This document shows positions 1-7,982 of a DNA stretch of 22,270 bases, in pieces (the stretch's first letter is position 1; the number at the start of each line of letters is the position of its first letter). Source of the DNA: an uncultured Mucispirillum sp. (GTDB lineage Bacteria; Chrysiogenota; Deferribacteres; Deferribacterales; Mucispirillaceae); assembly GCA_937890655.1 (NCBI GenBank), contig CALADT010000194.1, positions 1 through 22,270 on the forward strand, read 5' to 3'. A model generated the notes under the pieces. It had not been told where the DNA came from. It ran no database searches and worked only from the letters and a program-made list of their open reading frames with translations. The position numbers and the translations under genes were made by a program.

Positions 1-96
1 TTCTTTTGCAATATCACTAACACTTTTTAATGTTTTTTCAAGCCTTAATTCTTCATTATATGTAATAATTGCAACAGATAAATTTAGTTTATTCAT
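1..96 (-). CDS. Glycosyltransferase family 2, N-terminal part (cut by window edge)
   Basis: The 32 visible codons begin MNKLNLSVAIITYNEELRLE, the typical first beta-strand and nucleotide-sugar loop of a GT-A fold family 2 glycosyltransferase (hydrophobic strand followed by TYNEE). Its ATG lies 8 nt inside the end of the upstream GT9 gene (ATGAATAA overlap), and a Shine-Dalgarno-like TTAGGA sits about 8 nt before it, so it is translationally coupled. Neighbours (GT9, MsbA-like exporter) suggest a role in LPS core assembly, as for WaaE/KdtX-type enzymes; that specific role is inference. The acceptor and the catalytic residues lie outside the window. Confidence 0.8.
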   Translation of the reverse strand, partial: MNKLNLSVAIITYNEELRLEKTLKSVSDIAKE

Positions 97-1132
97 ATAA
101 TTTCCTAACTACTTCACTAGAAATTTCTTCTATTATTTCATTAGTGATATTATCAAACTCTTTATCTTTATAATTTTTTTCATCTTTATCTTTATCAGGA
201 ATAATATATGTAGTATTTTTATCGTTACCGTATAAACCCCACCTAGTAGGCGATAATACTTTATATTTTGGGTAAATACATACTGCTTTTTTACATAAAT
301 TACCTGCTATATGGCTTGGCCCTGTGCTGGTTCCTACATATACTTTGCATTTATCTATTAAAGCTGCAATTTCTAAAATAGATGATGCAGTATATACAAA
401 TACATTTTTACAATTATTTGCAATATATTCTGCCCTTTCTTTATCTTCTAAAGATGATGTTACAACAATCTGCTGTTCTTCTTTATTTTCATTGATTTTT
501 TTAATTACTTTAATATATTCATCTACCGTTAAGTTTTTAGTAGAGCCACCAGAAAATGGATGAATTAATATATAGTTATATATTTCATTACCATTTAAAA
601 ACTTAAGTGCCATATTATGATACACTCTGCCATACTGCAACTTATCACATGTTATTTTTTGTTTATTAAAAAGTTCTATATCCATACTTTTAATTAAATC
701 AAGATTATATTCTGCTTCGTTTTTAATAGATAAAGAACGTTTTTGTTTTATACCATAATTATATACAAAAAAAGATAATGGTTTTGATAATGGCCCTATT
801 CTATATGGTGCACCACTTTTGAAAGCAAGTTTTAATACTTCTTTATTGGAATAAAGTGCTATAAAAATATCTGCCTTTATTTGTTTTAGTTTTTTATAAA
901 GCTCTTTTTTGCTGTAATCATCTATGGGGATAACTCCATCAATAAATGTATATCCTTTCACTACTTCCATATTATATTTTCTTACCATAACATATAGTTT
1001 TGCTTTTGGATACATTTTCTTAACAGTAGATATAGTAGGAATAGACAGCACTAAATCCCCTATTTTATCTGTTCTTGAAATAATAATACTTTTAGGTTCT
1101 TTTTTTATTTTTTTACCTTTAAATATACCCAT
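89..1132 (-). CDS. Glycosyltransferase family 9 (LPS heptosyltransferase-like)
   Basis: A 347-residue GT-B protein of the ADP-heptose:LPS heptosyltransferase family (WaaC/WaaF/WaaQ type), expected to add heptose or a related sugar to the LPS inner core at the cytoplasmic face of the inner membrane. Seen: the N-terminal strand and loop SRTDKIGDLVLSIP (residues 19-32), the mid-protein HPFSGGSTKN (191-200) that starts the second Rossmann domain, and the donor-binding GTSTGPSHIA (267-276) followed by SPTRWGLYGN. The C-terminus has a Lys/Asp-rich stretch (about 314-324) that is probably a surface loop. AAGGG lies 8 nt before the ATG. It follows the msbA-like gene by 15 nt and overlaps the GT2 gene by 8 nt, so the three look like one LPS-core unit. 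The family is secure; which sugar is transferred cannot be read from sequence. Confidence 0.85.
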   Translation of the reverse strand: MGIFKGKKIKKEPKSIIISRTDKIGDLVLSIPTISTVKKMYPKAKLYVMVRKYNMEVVKGYTFIDGVIPIDDYSKKELYKKLKQIKADIFIALYSNKEVLKLAFKSGAPYRIGPLSKPLSFFVYNYGIKQKRSLSIKNEAEYNLDLIKSMDIELFNKQKITCDKLQYGRVYHNMALKFLNGNEIYNYILIHPFSGGSTKNLTVDEYIKVIKKINENKEEQQIVVTSSLEDKERAEYIANNCKNVFVYTASSILEIAALIDKCKVYVGTSTGPSHIAGNLCKKAVCIYPKYKVLSPTRWGLYGNDKNTTYIIPDKDKDEKNYKDKEFDNITNEIIEEISSEVVRKLYE

Positions 1133-1147
1133 TTTTAACCCTTGCTG

Positions 1148-2929
1148 TTACTTATTATCAGCAATTTTTTCTTCCTGCTCTATTCTAAACTGCATTTCAT
1201 AAAGCCTTTTATAAGTAGCAGAAGTTTCCACTATTTCTTCATGTTTTCCTATGGCCTCTATTTGCCCTTTATTAAATACCACTATCATATCAGCATTTAA
1301 TATGGTGCTTAACCTGTGTGCCACCACAAATGATGTTCTTCCTTTCATTAAGTTATCAAGTGCTTTTTGCACTATACGTTCACTTTCTGTATCTAATGCA
1401 CTTGTAGCCTCATCAAGAATTAATATTGGTGGGTTTTTAAGTAGTGCTCTAGCTATTGTTATACGTTGTTTTTGGCCGCCTGAAAGTTTTACTCCTCGTT
1501 CCCCACATAAGGTGTCATATTTTTCTGGAAATAATTCTATAAACTCATTGGCATAAGCTGCTTTTGCTGCCGCAAATATTTCTTCAGCTGTTGCATCATC
1601 TTTACTATATCCTATATTATTTCTAATTGTATCATTAAATAAAAAGGCGTCTTGAGAAACAGATGCTATATTATGACGCAAAGAGTATAAGTCATAATCT
1701 TTTATATTTATACCATCAATTAATATTGCACCACCGTTTACATCATAAAAACGTGGTATAAGGTTTGCCATAGTTGTTTTACCTGCTCCACTAGGCCCAA
1801 CAAAAGCAACAGTAGAGCCAGCTTTTACAGTAAAAGATACATCTTTTAAGGCGTATAAATTATTATCATATGTAAATGATACATTTTTAAATTCTACTAC
1901 TTTACCTTCTGCATTACATTCTATATTACCATAATTTTCAATATCCTCATCTGTTTCATGAAAAACTGCAAATACCCTTTCACTTGCTGCAATAGATGCT
2001 TGAAGTGCGTTATTTGATGCTGCAAAAAGTTTTACAGGTTCATATATTTGTACAAGTGCTGCTAAAAATGCTAAAAATGTCCCCGGAGTAGATTGGCCAC
2101 TTATTACTTGATAGCCACCTATTAATAATACAGCACCTATTCCAAAAGAACCTAGTGCCTCTGTTAATGGGGAAGCAAGGTTACCTGCTAATACACTTTT
2201 ATTAGCATACTTAATAGTTTCTGCATTAGAGTGTTCAAAACGTTTTATTTCTTTATTTTCTGCAACAAAGGCTTTTACCACACGGATACCAGAAAAAGAT
2301 TCCTGTAACACACTTGTTAAATCCCCCATGCGTTCTTGACCTTTTGTGCTATATTTTCTTAATTTTTTACTAATAATTGATAATGGGTAAATAAATATAG
2401 GATATAATATTATAGCTATTATAGCCAGCTTATAGTTCATATAAATAACAACACCAATTAAACCTATCATGGTTAATACAGCACGGAACATATTAATAAT
2501 AGTAGGAATAGATGACTGCACTAAATTAATATCGTTTGTTATTTTACTCATTAATACACCAGTGGACTGGTCAGCATAATATTTTACAGGCATTTTTACC
2601 ATTTTTTCAAAGGTTTCATTTCTTAATTTTTCTATAACTTTATTACCTATATAGCTCATTAAGAACCCTTGTAAAAATAAAAAACCACTTTTTGCAACAT
2701 ATATTATTACAACAACAATAGGTAGTATGTAAAGATATGTATAATCGTTTGGCTTAAACATATTATCAAAAACATACTTTACTGCAACAGCTAATGCACC
2801 ATTTGTAGAAGCTGTTATAATAGATGCTGTTATTGCTACTATAAGCATAAACTTATACGGTCTAAAATAAGGCCACATTAAACGGGCAACTTTTTTTACA
2901 GTGTTTTCTTTTTCTATTATATTATTCAT
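1148..2929 (-). CDS. msbA: MsbA-like ABC exporter (lipid A flippase candidate)
   Basis: A 593-residue half-transporter: six predicted membrane helices (about residues 25-320), then an ATPase domain. All catalytic motifs are intact: Walker A GPSGAGKTT (378-386), Q-loop Gln426, signature LSGGQ (482-486), Walker B ILILDE (502-507, catalytic Glu507) and switch His538. Length and order match MsbA, which flips lipid A-core across the inner membrane as a homodimer. The close family also contains multidrug exporters, so the substrate is inferred from position: the next two genes are LPS-core-type glycosyltransferases. AAGGA lies upstream of the ATG at a long spacing of about 13 nt. The gene follows the cytochrome gene by 22 nt. 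Its complete motifs contrast with the altered ATPase at 7169-7966. Confidence 0.85.
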   Translation of the reverse strand: MNNIIEKENTVKKVARLMWPYFRPYKFMLIVAITASIITASTNGALAVAVKYVFDNMFKPNDYTYLYILPIVVVIIYVAKSGFLFLQGFLMSYIGNKVIEKLRNETFEKMVKMPVKYYADQSTGVLMSKITNDINLVQSSIPTIINMFRAVLTMIGLIGVVIYMNYKLAIIAIILYPIFIYPLSIISKKLRKYSTKGQERMGDLTSVLQESFSGIRVVKAFVAENKEIKRFEHSNAETIKYANKSVLAGNLASPLTEALGSFGIGAVLLIGGYQVISGQSTPGTFLAFLAALVQIYEPVKLFAASNNALQASIAASERVFAVFHETDEDIENYGNIECNAEGKVVEFKNVSFTYDNNLYALKDVSFTVKAGSTVAFVGPSGAGKTTMANLIPRFYDVNGGAILIDGINIKDYDLYSLRHNIASVSQDAFLFNDTIRNNIGYSKDDATAEEIFAAAKAAYANEFIELFPEKYDTLCGERGVKLSGGQKQRITIARALLKNPPILILDEATSALDTESERIVQKALDNLMKGRTSFVVAHRLSTILNADMIVVFNKGQIEAIGKHEEIVETSATYKRLYEMQFRIEQEEKIADNK

Positions 2930-2951
2930 AATTTTTTATATCCTTAACCGA

Positions 2952-3281
2952 TTATTTTTCATGACAATTTAAACATTTATTAAGTGAAGCATGATTGCCA
3001 TCTTTTGGCCACTGTGCATGACATTGAAAACACCTATCACCACAACCACCTTTTGATACAGAAAAGGCTTTCTTTTCAGCTGCAGGTTTATGACATTTTA
3101 TACAAGTTGTTAGTGATATATGGGTAATATCTCCTATTAGTTTTGGATGACAAGTCATACAGTCCCCAGCACAGCCTGAAAAAGCGTTTTTTACATTTAT
3201 ACTTAAAAATAAAATTAAGGCAGCAGCGAGCAAGAAAGCCACTCCAACCCCATACTTCCTCTTAATGTTGTTTTTAACCAT
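2952..3281 (-). CDS. Small tetraheme cytochrome c, internally duplicated
   Basis: A 109-residue exported protein with a Lys/Arg-rich start, a hydrophobic stretch (about residues 11-30; signal peptide or anchor) and four CXXCH heme sites at C41-H45, C60-H64, C84-H88 and C103-H107. The mature part is two copies of one 43-residue unit: C37, C41/C44/H45, H54, C60/C63/H64 recur exactly at C80, C84/C87/H88, H97, C103/C106/H107. His54 and His97 are likely distal heme ligands. Each first heme site is preceded by a further Cys (CxxxCxxCH). The likely role is periplasmic electron transfer; the partner is unknown. The start is supported by AAGGAAGGA just upstream, and it puts the signal-peptide codons inside the 3' end of hemW (67-nt overlap). 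The hemW neighbour fits a heme-protein context. Cytochrome c3/c7-like families are related by motif only. Confidence 0.85.
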   Translation of the reverse strand: MVKNNIKRKYGVGVAFLLAAALILFLSINVKNAFSGCAGDCMTCHPKLIGDITHISLTTCIKCHKPAAEKKAFSVSKGGCGDRCFQCHAQWPKDGNHASLNKCLNCHEK

Positions 3282-4297
3282 GTTCCTTCCTTTATTAATA
3301 AACCATTATTGATATTTTCTTCTATTTTGTTAATAAGTCTTATATCTATACTACCATATTTCTTTTCAAGGCTTAATAAATCCACACCTTTTTTCATACG
3401 CAGACCAAAAATAACATCTTCCAATAAAGCATCATATTCTGAAATTATCTCTATATTACAAACACTTAAAGGGTTTTTAATATAATCTTTAATACTTTCT
3501 GTATGATTATACCTTTTTCTTTCATTTTTTTCAAGAAAAACCATAGAATGTGATGCTGCACCAACACCTATATATTCCATTGACTGCCAGTATAAACTAT
3601 TATGAATACTCTCTTTACTGTGTTTTGCAAAATTAGATGTTTCATATTTTAAATATCCATTTTTTTCACATATTTCTTCCACTTCTAAATATAATGTTTC
3701 ATCAGTATTAAAGCCTTCTAAATAGTTTCTATCTGTTGCATCATAAGAATAAGCTGAAATATGAGCAGGGTTAAGTTCTATGATTTTTTCAAGAGTTTTT
3801 ATGCTTAAATTATTATCTACATACGGTATATCATAAATCATATCCATATTAATATCTTTTCCGGTTTTAAGTAGTTTATAGGTTGCTTCTTCTGCCTGTT
3901 TAGATGAATGTATTCTGCCTAAAAGCTCCAACACTTTATCATTAAAACTTTGAACCCCTAAAGATATTCTTGAAATACTAGAATTTGTTATAATATTTAT
4001 AAAATCATTAGATACACTTTCAGGGTTTGCTTCAATAGTAAACTCTGCCCCCCTATAATCAATATGATTATTTATGGCTAATAAAAGTTTTTCCAGCAAC
4101 CTATATTCTAAAGATGAAGGCGTTCCTCCACCTATATAAATTGTATGAAAAGTTTTATTTTCAATAGATACAAGTTCACTAATAAGTGCATTAATATATT
4201 GCTCTTTTATACCATAATCCACTAATGGTTCAGAATAAAAATGACAATAAGGGCATATTTTATTACAAAAAGGTATATGGATATATAAGCCACGCAT
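3215..4297 (-). CDS. hemW: HemW-like radical SAM heme chaperone
   Basis: A 360-residue radical SAM protein. The cluster motif CX3CX2C is at C11, C15 and C18 in HIPFCNKICPYCHF; GGGTPS (56-61) and EANPES (89-94) are conserved SAM-domain motifs. The heme-binding motif HNxxYW is present as HNSLYW (232-237), and the fourth Cys of true coproporphyrinogen dehydrogenase (HemN CX3CX2CXC) is absent, so HemW is favoured over HemN. HemW binds heme and delivers it to respiratory proteins. The start ATG shares one base with the Nudix stop (TAATG). The last 21 codons overlap the signal-peptide codons of the tetraheme cytochrome; the C-terminal segment still reads like a HemW end (LIKEGTWLKTTLRGS), so both frames appear real. 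Adjacency to a multiheme cytochrome agrees with heme trafficking, though CXXCH cytochromes are normally matured by a separate Ccm or Ccs system. Confidence 0.88.
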   Translation of the reverse strand: MRGLYIHIPFCNKICPYCHFYSEPLVDYGIKEQYINALISELVSIENKTFHTIYIGGGTPSSLEYRLLEKLLLAINNHIDYRGAEFTIEANPESVSNDFINIITNSSISRISLGVQSFNDKVLELLGRIHSSKQAEEATYKLLKTGKDINMDMIYDIPYVDNNLSIKTLEKIIELNPAHISAYSYDATDRNYLEGFNTDETLYLEVEEICEKNGYLKYETSNFAKHSKESIHNSLYWQSMEYIGVGAASHSMVFLEKNERKRYNHTESIKDYIKNPLSVCNIEIISEYDALLEDVIFGLRMKKGVDLLSLEKKYGSIDIRLINKIEENINNGLLIKEGTWLKTTLRGSMGLEWLSCSLLP

Positions 4298-4833
4298 TAT
4301 AAGTTATTTTTATAAAGTCCGTATGCAGCAAGGGACATACTTTGTGTAAAAACACCGTTTTTAAGCATTTCTTTTAGTTTTGCTTCGCTTACTACCACAG
4401 GCTGTGTATCTTCAAATAAATCAAGATTTTGACTGCCTGTAAAAGCACAACCTAAAGCAGCATATACATAACATTTATTTGTCATAAATGCAGGGTTTGG
4501 GTCAATTACTCCAATATGTATAATTTCTTTTGCCTTTGCTCCTGTTTCTTCTTCCAGCTCTCTGCCTGCTGCTGAAAGAGAATCCTCATTACTATTTAAT
4601 GCTCCACCAGGAAATTCTAGTGTATCACTATTTGTGCCTGCTCTAAATTGACTAACAAGTATAAAATCACCGTTTTCCATAACAGGCACTATAATAGCCC
4701 AGCTACTCATATCCTGCACAGTAAAAACCATATTTTTATCTATCTTTTTATATTTATATTCTAAATGTCTAATAGATAAAATACTGTCGCTATATGATTT
4801 TACTTCCTTTATAAACTGCCAGTCTTTTTTCAT
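4297..4833 (-). CDS. Nudix hydrolase, ADP-ribose pyrophosphatase-like
   Basis: A 178-residue Nudix protein. The full box GX5EX7REUXEEXGU spans residues 77-99: Gly77, Glu83, then RELEEETGA (91-99), with the metal-binding Glu92, Glu95 and Glu96. The FPGG immediately before the box, the upstream QFR(A)G (about 62-66) and the overall length resemble the NudF/ADP-ribose pyrophosphatase group, which hydrolyses ADP-ribose and other nucleoside diphosphate sugars to AMP plus sugar phosphate. Substrate is inferred; related clades act on GDP-mannose or NADH. The start is 2 nt after the stop of the LSm-like gene with no strong Shine-Dalgarno, implying translational coupling, and the stop overlaps the hemW start by one base. 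Confidence 0.85.
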   Translation of the reverse strand: MKKDWQFIKEVKSYSDSILSIRHLEYKYKKIDKNMVFTVQDMSSWAIIVPVMENGDFILVSQFRAGTNSDTLEFPGGALNSNEDSLSAAGRELEEETGAKAKEIIHIGVIDPNPAFMTNKCYVYAALGCAFTGSQNLDLFEDTQPVVVSEAKLKEMLKNGVFTQSMSLAAYGLYKNNL

Positions 4834-4834
4834 A

Positions 4835-5140
4835 TTATAATATTATATTTCCGTTATTTGAGCCAGATATAAGTTTAATATCTGAAGTTGCTTCTGTATA
4901 TTTATTTTGTAAATCTTCTGGCACTTTTTCTATTTCATATAATATTTTATCATCTGAAATAAACCCTTTAAATTCTTCTTCAAAAGGAAAGCCGTAAGGA
5001 ATTAATGCCATAGACATACCACCTGTTTCAGCAGGCATAAACTGTAAAGCACCAATATTTTTTATTCCTTTTTTTTCTTCATCTTGTAAACCGATTACAA
5101 AATCTCCACTTATTAATTTTACTAACCTAATAGTTGCCAT
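4835..5140 (-). CDS. Conserved small protein, possibly LSm/Sm-like
   Basis: A 101-residue acidic protein starting MATIRLVKLISGDFVIG. The layout (a strand with SGD, a strand with ALQFMP, a Gly/Met turn, MALIPYGFPF, then KILYEIEKVPEDLQNKY) resembles small Sm-like beta-barrel proteins found in some bacteria and marine phages; this is recalled from pattern, not from a search, and no RNA-binding residues are claimed. A strong AAGGAGT lies about 6 nt before the ATG, so the gene is well translated. It opens the sub-block LSm-like, Nudix, hemW, and ends 2 nt before the Nudix ATG. It may be a membrane-independent RNA or protein adaptor; the function is unknown. Confidence 0.7.
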   Translation of the reverse strand: MATIRLVKLISGDFVIGLQDEEKKGIKNIGALQFMPAETGGMSMALIPYGFPFEEEFKGFISDDKILYEIEKVPEDLQNKYTEATSDIKLISGSNNGNIIL

Positions 5141-5158
5141 TTTTTACTCCTTAAAATT

Positions 5159-6277
5159 TTAATAGAAACAGTTTTGTGTTTCCATAAATGTATTTAGTAT
5201 ATTTTTTCCTTCCAATGTTAATTGTAATTTATTATCCACTTCTTCTATTTTCTTTTCTGTTTGTAATTTATTAATTAAAAAAGAAATACGATTATTTTTC
5301 CAATTAAGTGATAAAGCAAGCTGTTCCACTGCTTTAGTATTATCTATATTATTTGTATTTAATATATCTAATAAAATATATTCATCAAGTTGTTTTTGCA
5401 CAGATAAAGATTCAAGATATTTCATAAACACACCTTTTTCTGGAGCAAATATAACTGAAAAGATAAATAATATACCTATAACAGATACAATAGAACCAGA
5501 AATAGAAACTTCTGTTGGCCAAGCAATAGCAAAACCTATAATACAGGCAACTGATGATAAGAGAACAGAAACCACAGCAAGGCTGTATAAGTTTTTTGTA
5601 TAATAAAGAGCGGCAGCAGCAGGACCTAAAATAAAAGCTGTTGTCATAAATATACCTGCAGTTTGGAAAGAAACAGATACACTTAAAGCCGTCATTATAA
5701 CAAGCATTTTATCAATTTTTGATTCGTGCATTTTAATGGATTCTGCATACTGTTTATCTACTCCGTCTGCTTTAAATTCGTTATAATGAAGAACTACCAT
5801 AACAATATTTATTATCATTACAATTAATATAGCATATAAAGCATAAGAACCAATATCTACTCCTGCAATACGCAACCTGTTAAAATAAGTAAAAGCTGTT
5901 TCCCCTAGATATATAATTGATGTATCAAAATTCGTATATTTATCAAAAGTTATATTAGAAGATATAAACATACCTAAACATAAAAATATAGATGATATAA
6001 TAATGGAGATACCTTTTGCACGGAACCCTGTAATAGCTTTTATTTTTCTCACAAGTATCATACCTATTATGGCTGTAATTGAACCTAAAATAATTACTAA
6101 AGGTGATGATAAGAAATTTGAAAATATTAAAGCAATAGCAATACCAAGCATTGCAGAACGGTTTGTTGTATCTGCTGCATAGTAGTTTTTACGCATTACT
6201 AAAAAAGCTCCAGGAATTGAGCATGTTATAGCAGAAAGGATTATAACGATTATTATTTCAAACTCTATGGTAAACAT
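5159..6277 (-). CDS. Metal ABC transporter permease fused to a C-terminal winged-helix domain
   Basis: A 372-residue protein. Residues 1-285 are a membrane domain of the ABC-3 (Zn/Mn/Fe, ZnuB/TroC/MntB) permease family, including an AAxTTNRSAMLGIAIAL-like segment near 34-50 and an AGIFMTTAFILGPAAAA segment near 207-223. About 75 residues follow (293-368, from QKQLDEYILLDILN to EGKNILNTF) that look like a winged-helix DNA-binding domain: three helices then a wing with KLQLTLEGK. This recalls chlamydial YtgCR, a permease joined to a DtxR-like repressor, but here there is no room for a DtxR metal-binding dimerisation domain. The ATG overlaps the upstream permease stop by one base (TAATG). The domain could sense transport state or bind DNA after cleavage; both are inference. 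Confidence 0.85.
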   Translation of the reverse strand: MFTIEFEIIIVIILSAITCSIPGAFLVMRKNYYAADTTNRSAMLGIAIALIFSNFLSSPLVIILGSITAIIGMILVRKIKAITGFRAKGISIIISSIFLCLGMFISSNITFDKYTNFDTSIIYLGETAFTYFNRLRIAGVDIGSYALYAILIVMIINIVMVVLHYNEFKADGVDKQYAESIKMHESKIDKMLVIMTALSVSVSFQTAGIFMTTAFILGPAAAALYYTKNLYSLAVVSVLLSSVACIIGFAIAWPTEVSISGSIVSVIGILFIFSVIFAPEKGVFMKYLESLSVQKQLDEYILLDILNTNNIDNTKAVEQLALSLNWKNNRISFLINKLQTEKKIEEVDNKLQLTLEGKNILNTFMETQNCFY

Positions 6278-7176
6278 TATACCCTCCTTCTGCTAATTCT
6301 TTTAGCTATTATACCTTTTGGAGCAATAAGTAATGATAATATAAAAATAACTCCTAGTGTTAAAGTCATTGCTATACCTAATGTTACAGTGCCTAAATTA
6401 CTTGAAATAATTGAACCAATAGCACCACTTAAACCACCAAAAAAACCAGCAAGTAGGAATATATATATAAGCCTGTTACTCCATAACCTTGCAGTAACAG
6501 CAGGCATTAAAAACACAGTAACAGCTAAAAATACACCCATTAATTTTACAGTAAAAGCCACAAGCCAAATAACCATTATATTTATTAAATGGATATAAAA
6601 CATAGTATGAAAGTGGGTAGTTTTAGCTAAATCTGTATTAAATATTACAATTTTTATTCTTGTAAAATATAATAGCATAACTAAAACAATAACCAAAGAA
6701 CTAACACGTAAAAATATAAATTCTTCACTTGTTAATGATGCTGTTTCCCCAAATAAGTAAATATCAATCCCAGAATCCATAGCACCACTTATTTGCCTAA
6801 TATATGTAATAAGTGTAATACCAACCCCTAGCATTACAGCAGTCATAAGGCTTTGTATAATATGTGGGTGCAATACATCTGCTTTATAAAGTATATTAAG
6901 TAAAGTTATTATTACTAACGCCCCTGCAATAGAACCTGCAAATGAAAATACATATTCATCTATCTGCCCAAAAACATAGGGGCTAAAGGCGACACCTACC
7001 CCTGCTAGTAAATGAAATACTAATATACCAACAAAAGAGCCAGAAGCAATAGCGTTTACTTCAATACTTCTTCTTTGGTATGATAAAAACACACCTAACA
7101 TACCAGCACTTAAACCTAGTAACGATGAGCTTTTAAGCATTGTTTTAAAAATAAATGTATCACTAAACTCAAGCAT
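6277..7176 (-). CDS. Metal ABC transporter permease (ABC-3 family)
   Basis: A 299-residue polytopic membrane protein of the ABC-3 permease family that imports divalent metal (Zn, Mn or Fe). It has about eight or nine hydrophobic helices, the early LSYQRRSIEVNAIASGSFVG segment (32-51) where family members carry an RR(x)AL..DxIsH-like coupling motif, and the late MGVFLAVTVFLMPAVTARLW segment (about 213-232) typical of the family. It pairs with the wHTH-fused permease downstream, presumably as a heterodimer as in TroC/TroD. It overlaps the ATPase gene by 8 nt and the next permease by one base, so stoichiometric coupled translation is likely. The metal cannot be read from the permease alone. Confidence 0.88.
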   Translation of the reverse strand: MLEFSDTFIFKTMLKSSSLLGLSAGMLGVFLSYQRRSIEVNAIASGSFVGILVFHLLAGVGVAFSPYVFGQIDEYVFSFAGSIAGALVIITLLNILYKADVLHPHIIQSLMTAVMLGVGITLITYIRQISGAMDSGIDIYLFGETASLTSEEFIFLRVSSLVIVLVMLLYFTRIKIVIFNTDLAKTTHFHTMFYIHLINIMVIWLVAFTVKLMGVFLAVTVFLMPAVTARLWSNRLIYIFLLAGFFGGLSGAIGSIISSNLGTVTLGIAMTLTLGVIFILSLLIAPKGIIAKRISRRRV

Positions 7177-7966
7177 GGTTTTTTTCCATATGTAGTCTTA
7201 TATTTTTTATCATACCGGCACTTAAACCGTAAGCTTTTTCAAAATTTTCTTCTGTTAGAACTTTATCTGTTTCGCCCATATCAATAAGCCTAACATTTAA
7301 AAGTGCTGCCATATCAAAATAACGTGGTATTGTAACAAAATCATGGTGAGAAACTATTACCGTTTTCTTTTTATGCCTTAATTCCTGTAATACTTCCACA
7401 ATAATATTAATACTTTCTTCATCTACTGCAACAATAGGGTCATCCATAATATAAACTTCAGCATCCTGCACCAATGAACGGGCAATTAAGGCACGGTGCT
7501 TTTCGCCCCTTGTTAAATCGCATATATTTTTTTTGTATATTTTTTCAAGGCCTAACCTTTCAAGAGATTCCATTGTTAAAACTTTATCTTTCTTTTTTTC
7601 ACTGTTTTTTTGTTTTATTCTGTTATAAGAACCCATATAAACAAGGTCATAAAGGTTAATAGGAAAATCCCAGTTTACTGCATTTCTTGCAGGCACATAT
7701 GCAACGTTATTTTTTAAAGGCCTTGTAGGGCGGGAGAATACAAACACATTACCAGCAGATGGTTTTTCTATTCCTGCAATAGTTTTTAATAGTGTTGTTT
7801 TACCTGAATTATTAGGCCCAAGCACTGCTAAAAGCACACCTGTTGGAACATCCATATTAATATTTAAAAGGGTTGGTTTCCCCTTATATTCTACTGTTAT
7901 ATTTTCAAGCCTAACAGCTACATTTAGCTGTGCTTCATGCTCTTTTGATGAAAACGTTCTAACCAT
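7169..7966 (-). CDS. Metal ABC transporter ATPase with divergent catalytic motifs
   Basis: A 265-residue ABC ATPase expected to power the two downstream ABC-3 permeases. Walker A is GPNNSGKTT (50-58) and the switch His207 (VSHHDF) is present. Three motifs are unusual: the Q-loop, normally VPQR before xVDWDFP in this family, is VPAR with Ala93; the signature LSGGQ is LTRGE (151-155); and the Walker B catalytic Glu is Asp (IMDDP, Asp176). The surrounding residues (AVNWDFPI, KHRALIARSLVQDAEVYI) are otherwise typical of Mn/Zn importer ATPases, so this is a real member with changed active site rather than a misread frame. Each reading was confirmed on the reverse strand. Activity may be slow or altered; alternatively this lineage tolerates these forms. 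It starts after the SBP gene with AGGT about 8 nt upstream and overlaps the first permease by 8 nt. Confidence 0.87.
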   Translation of the reverse strand: MVRTFSSKEHEAQLNVAVRLENITVEYKGKPTLLNINMDVPTGVLLAVLGPNNSGKTTLLKTIAGIEKPSAGNVFVFSRPTRPLKNNVAYVPARNAVNWDFPINLYDLVYMGSYNRIKQKNSEKKKDKVLTMESLERLGLEKIYKKNICDLTRGEKHRALIARSLVQDAEVYIMDDPIVAVDEESINIIVEVLQELRHKKKTVIVSHHDFVTIPRYFDMAALLNVRLIDMGETDKVLTEENFEKAYGLSAGMIKNIRLHMEKNHA

Positions 7967-7982
7967 AATATTACCTAATATG

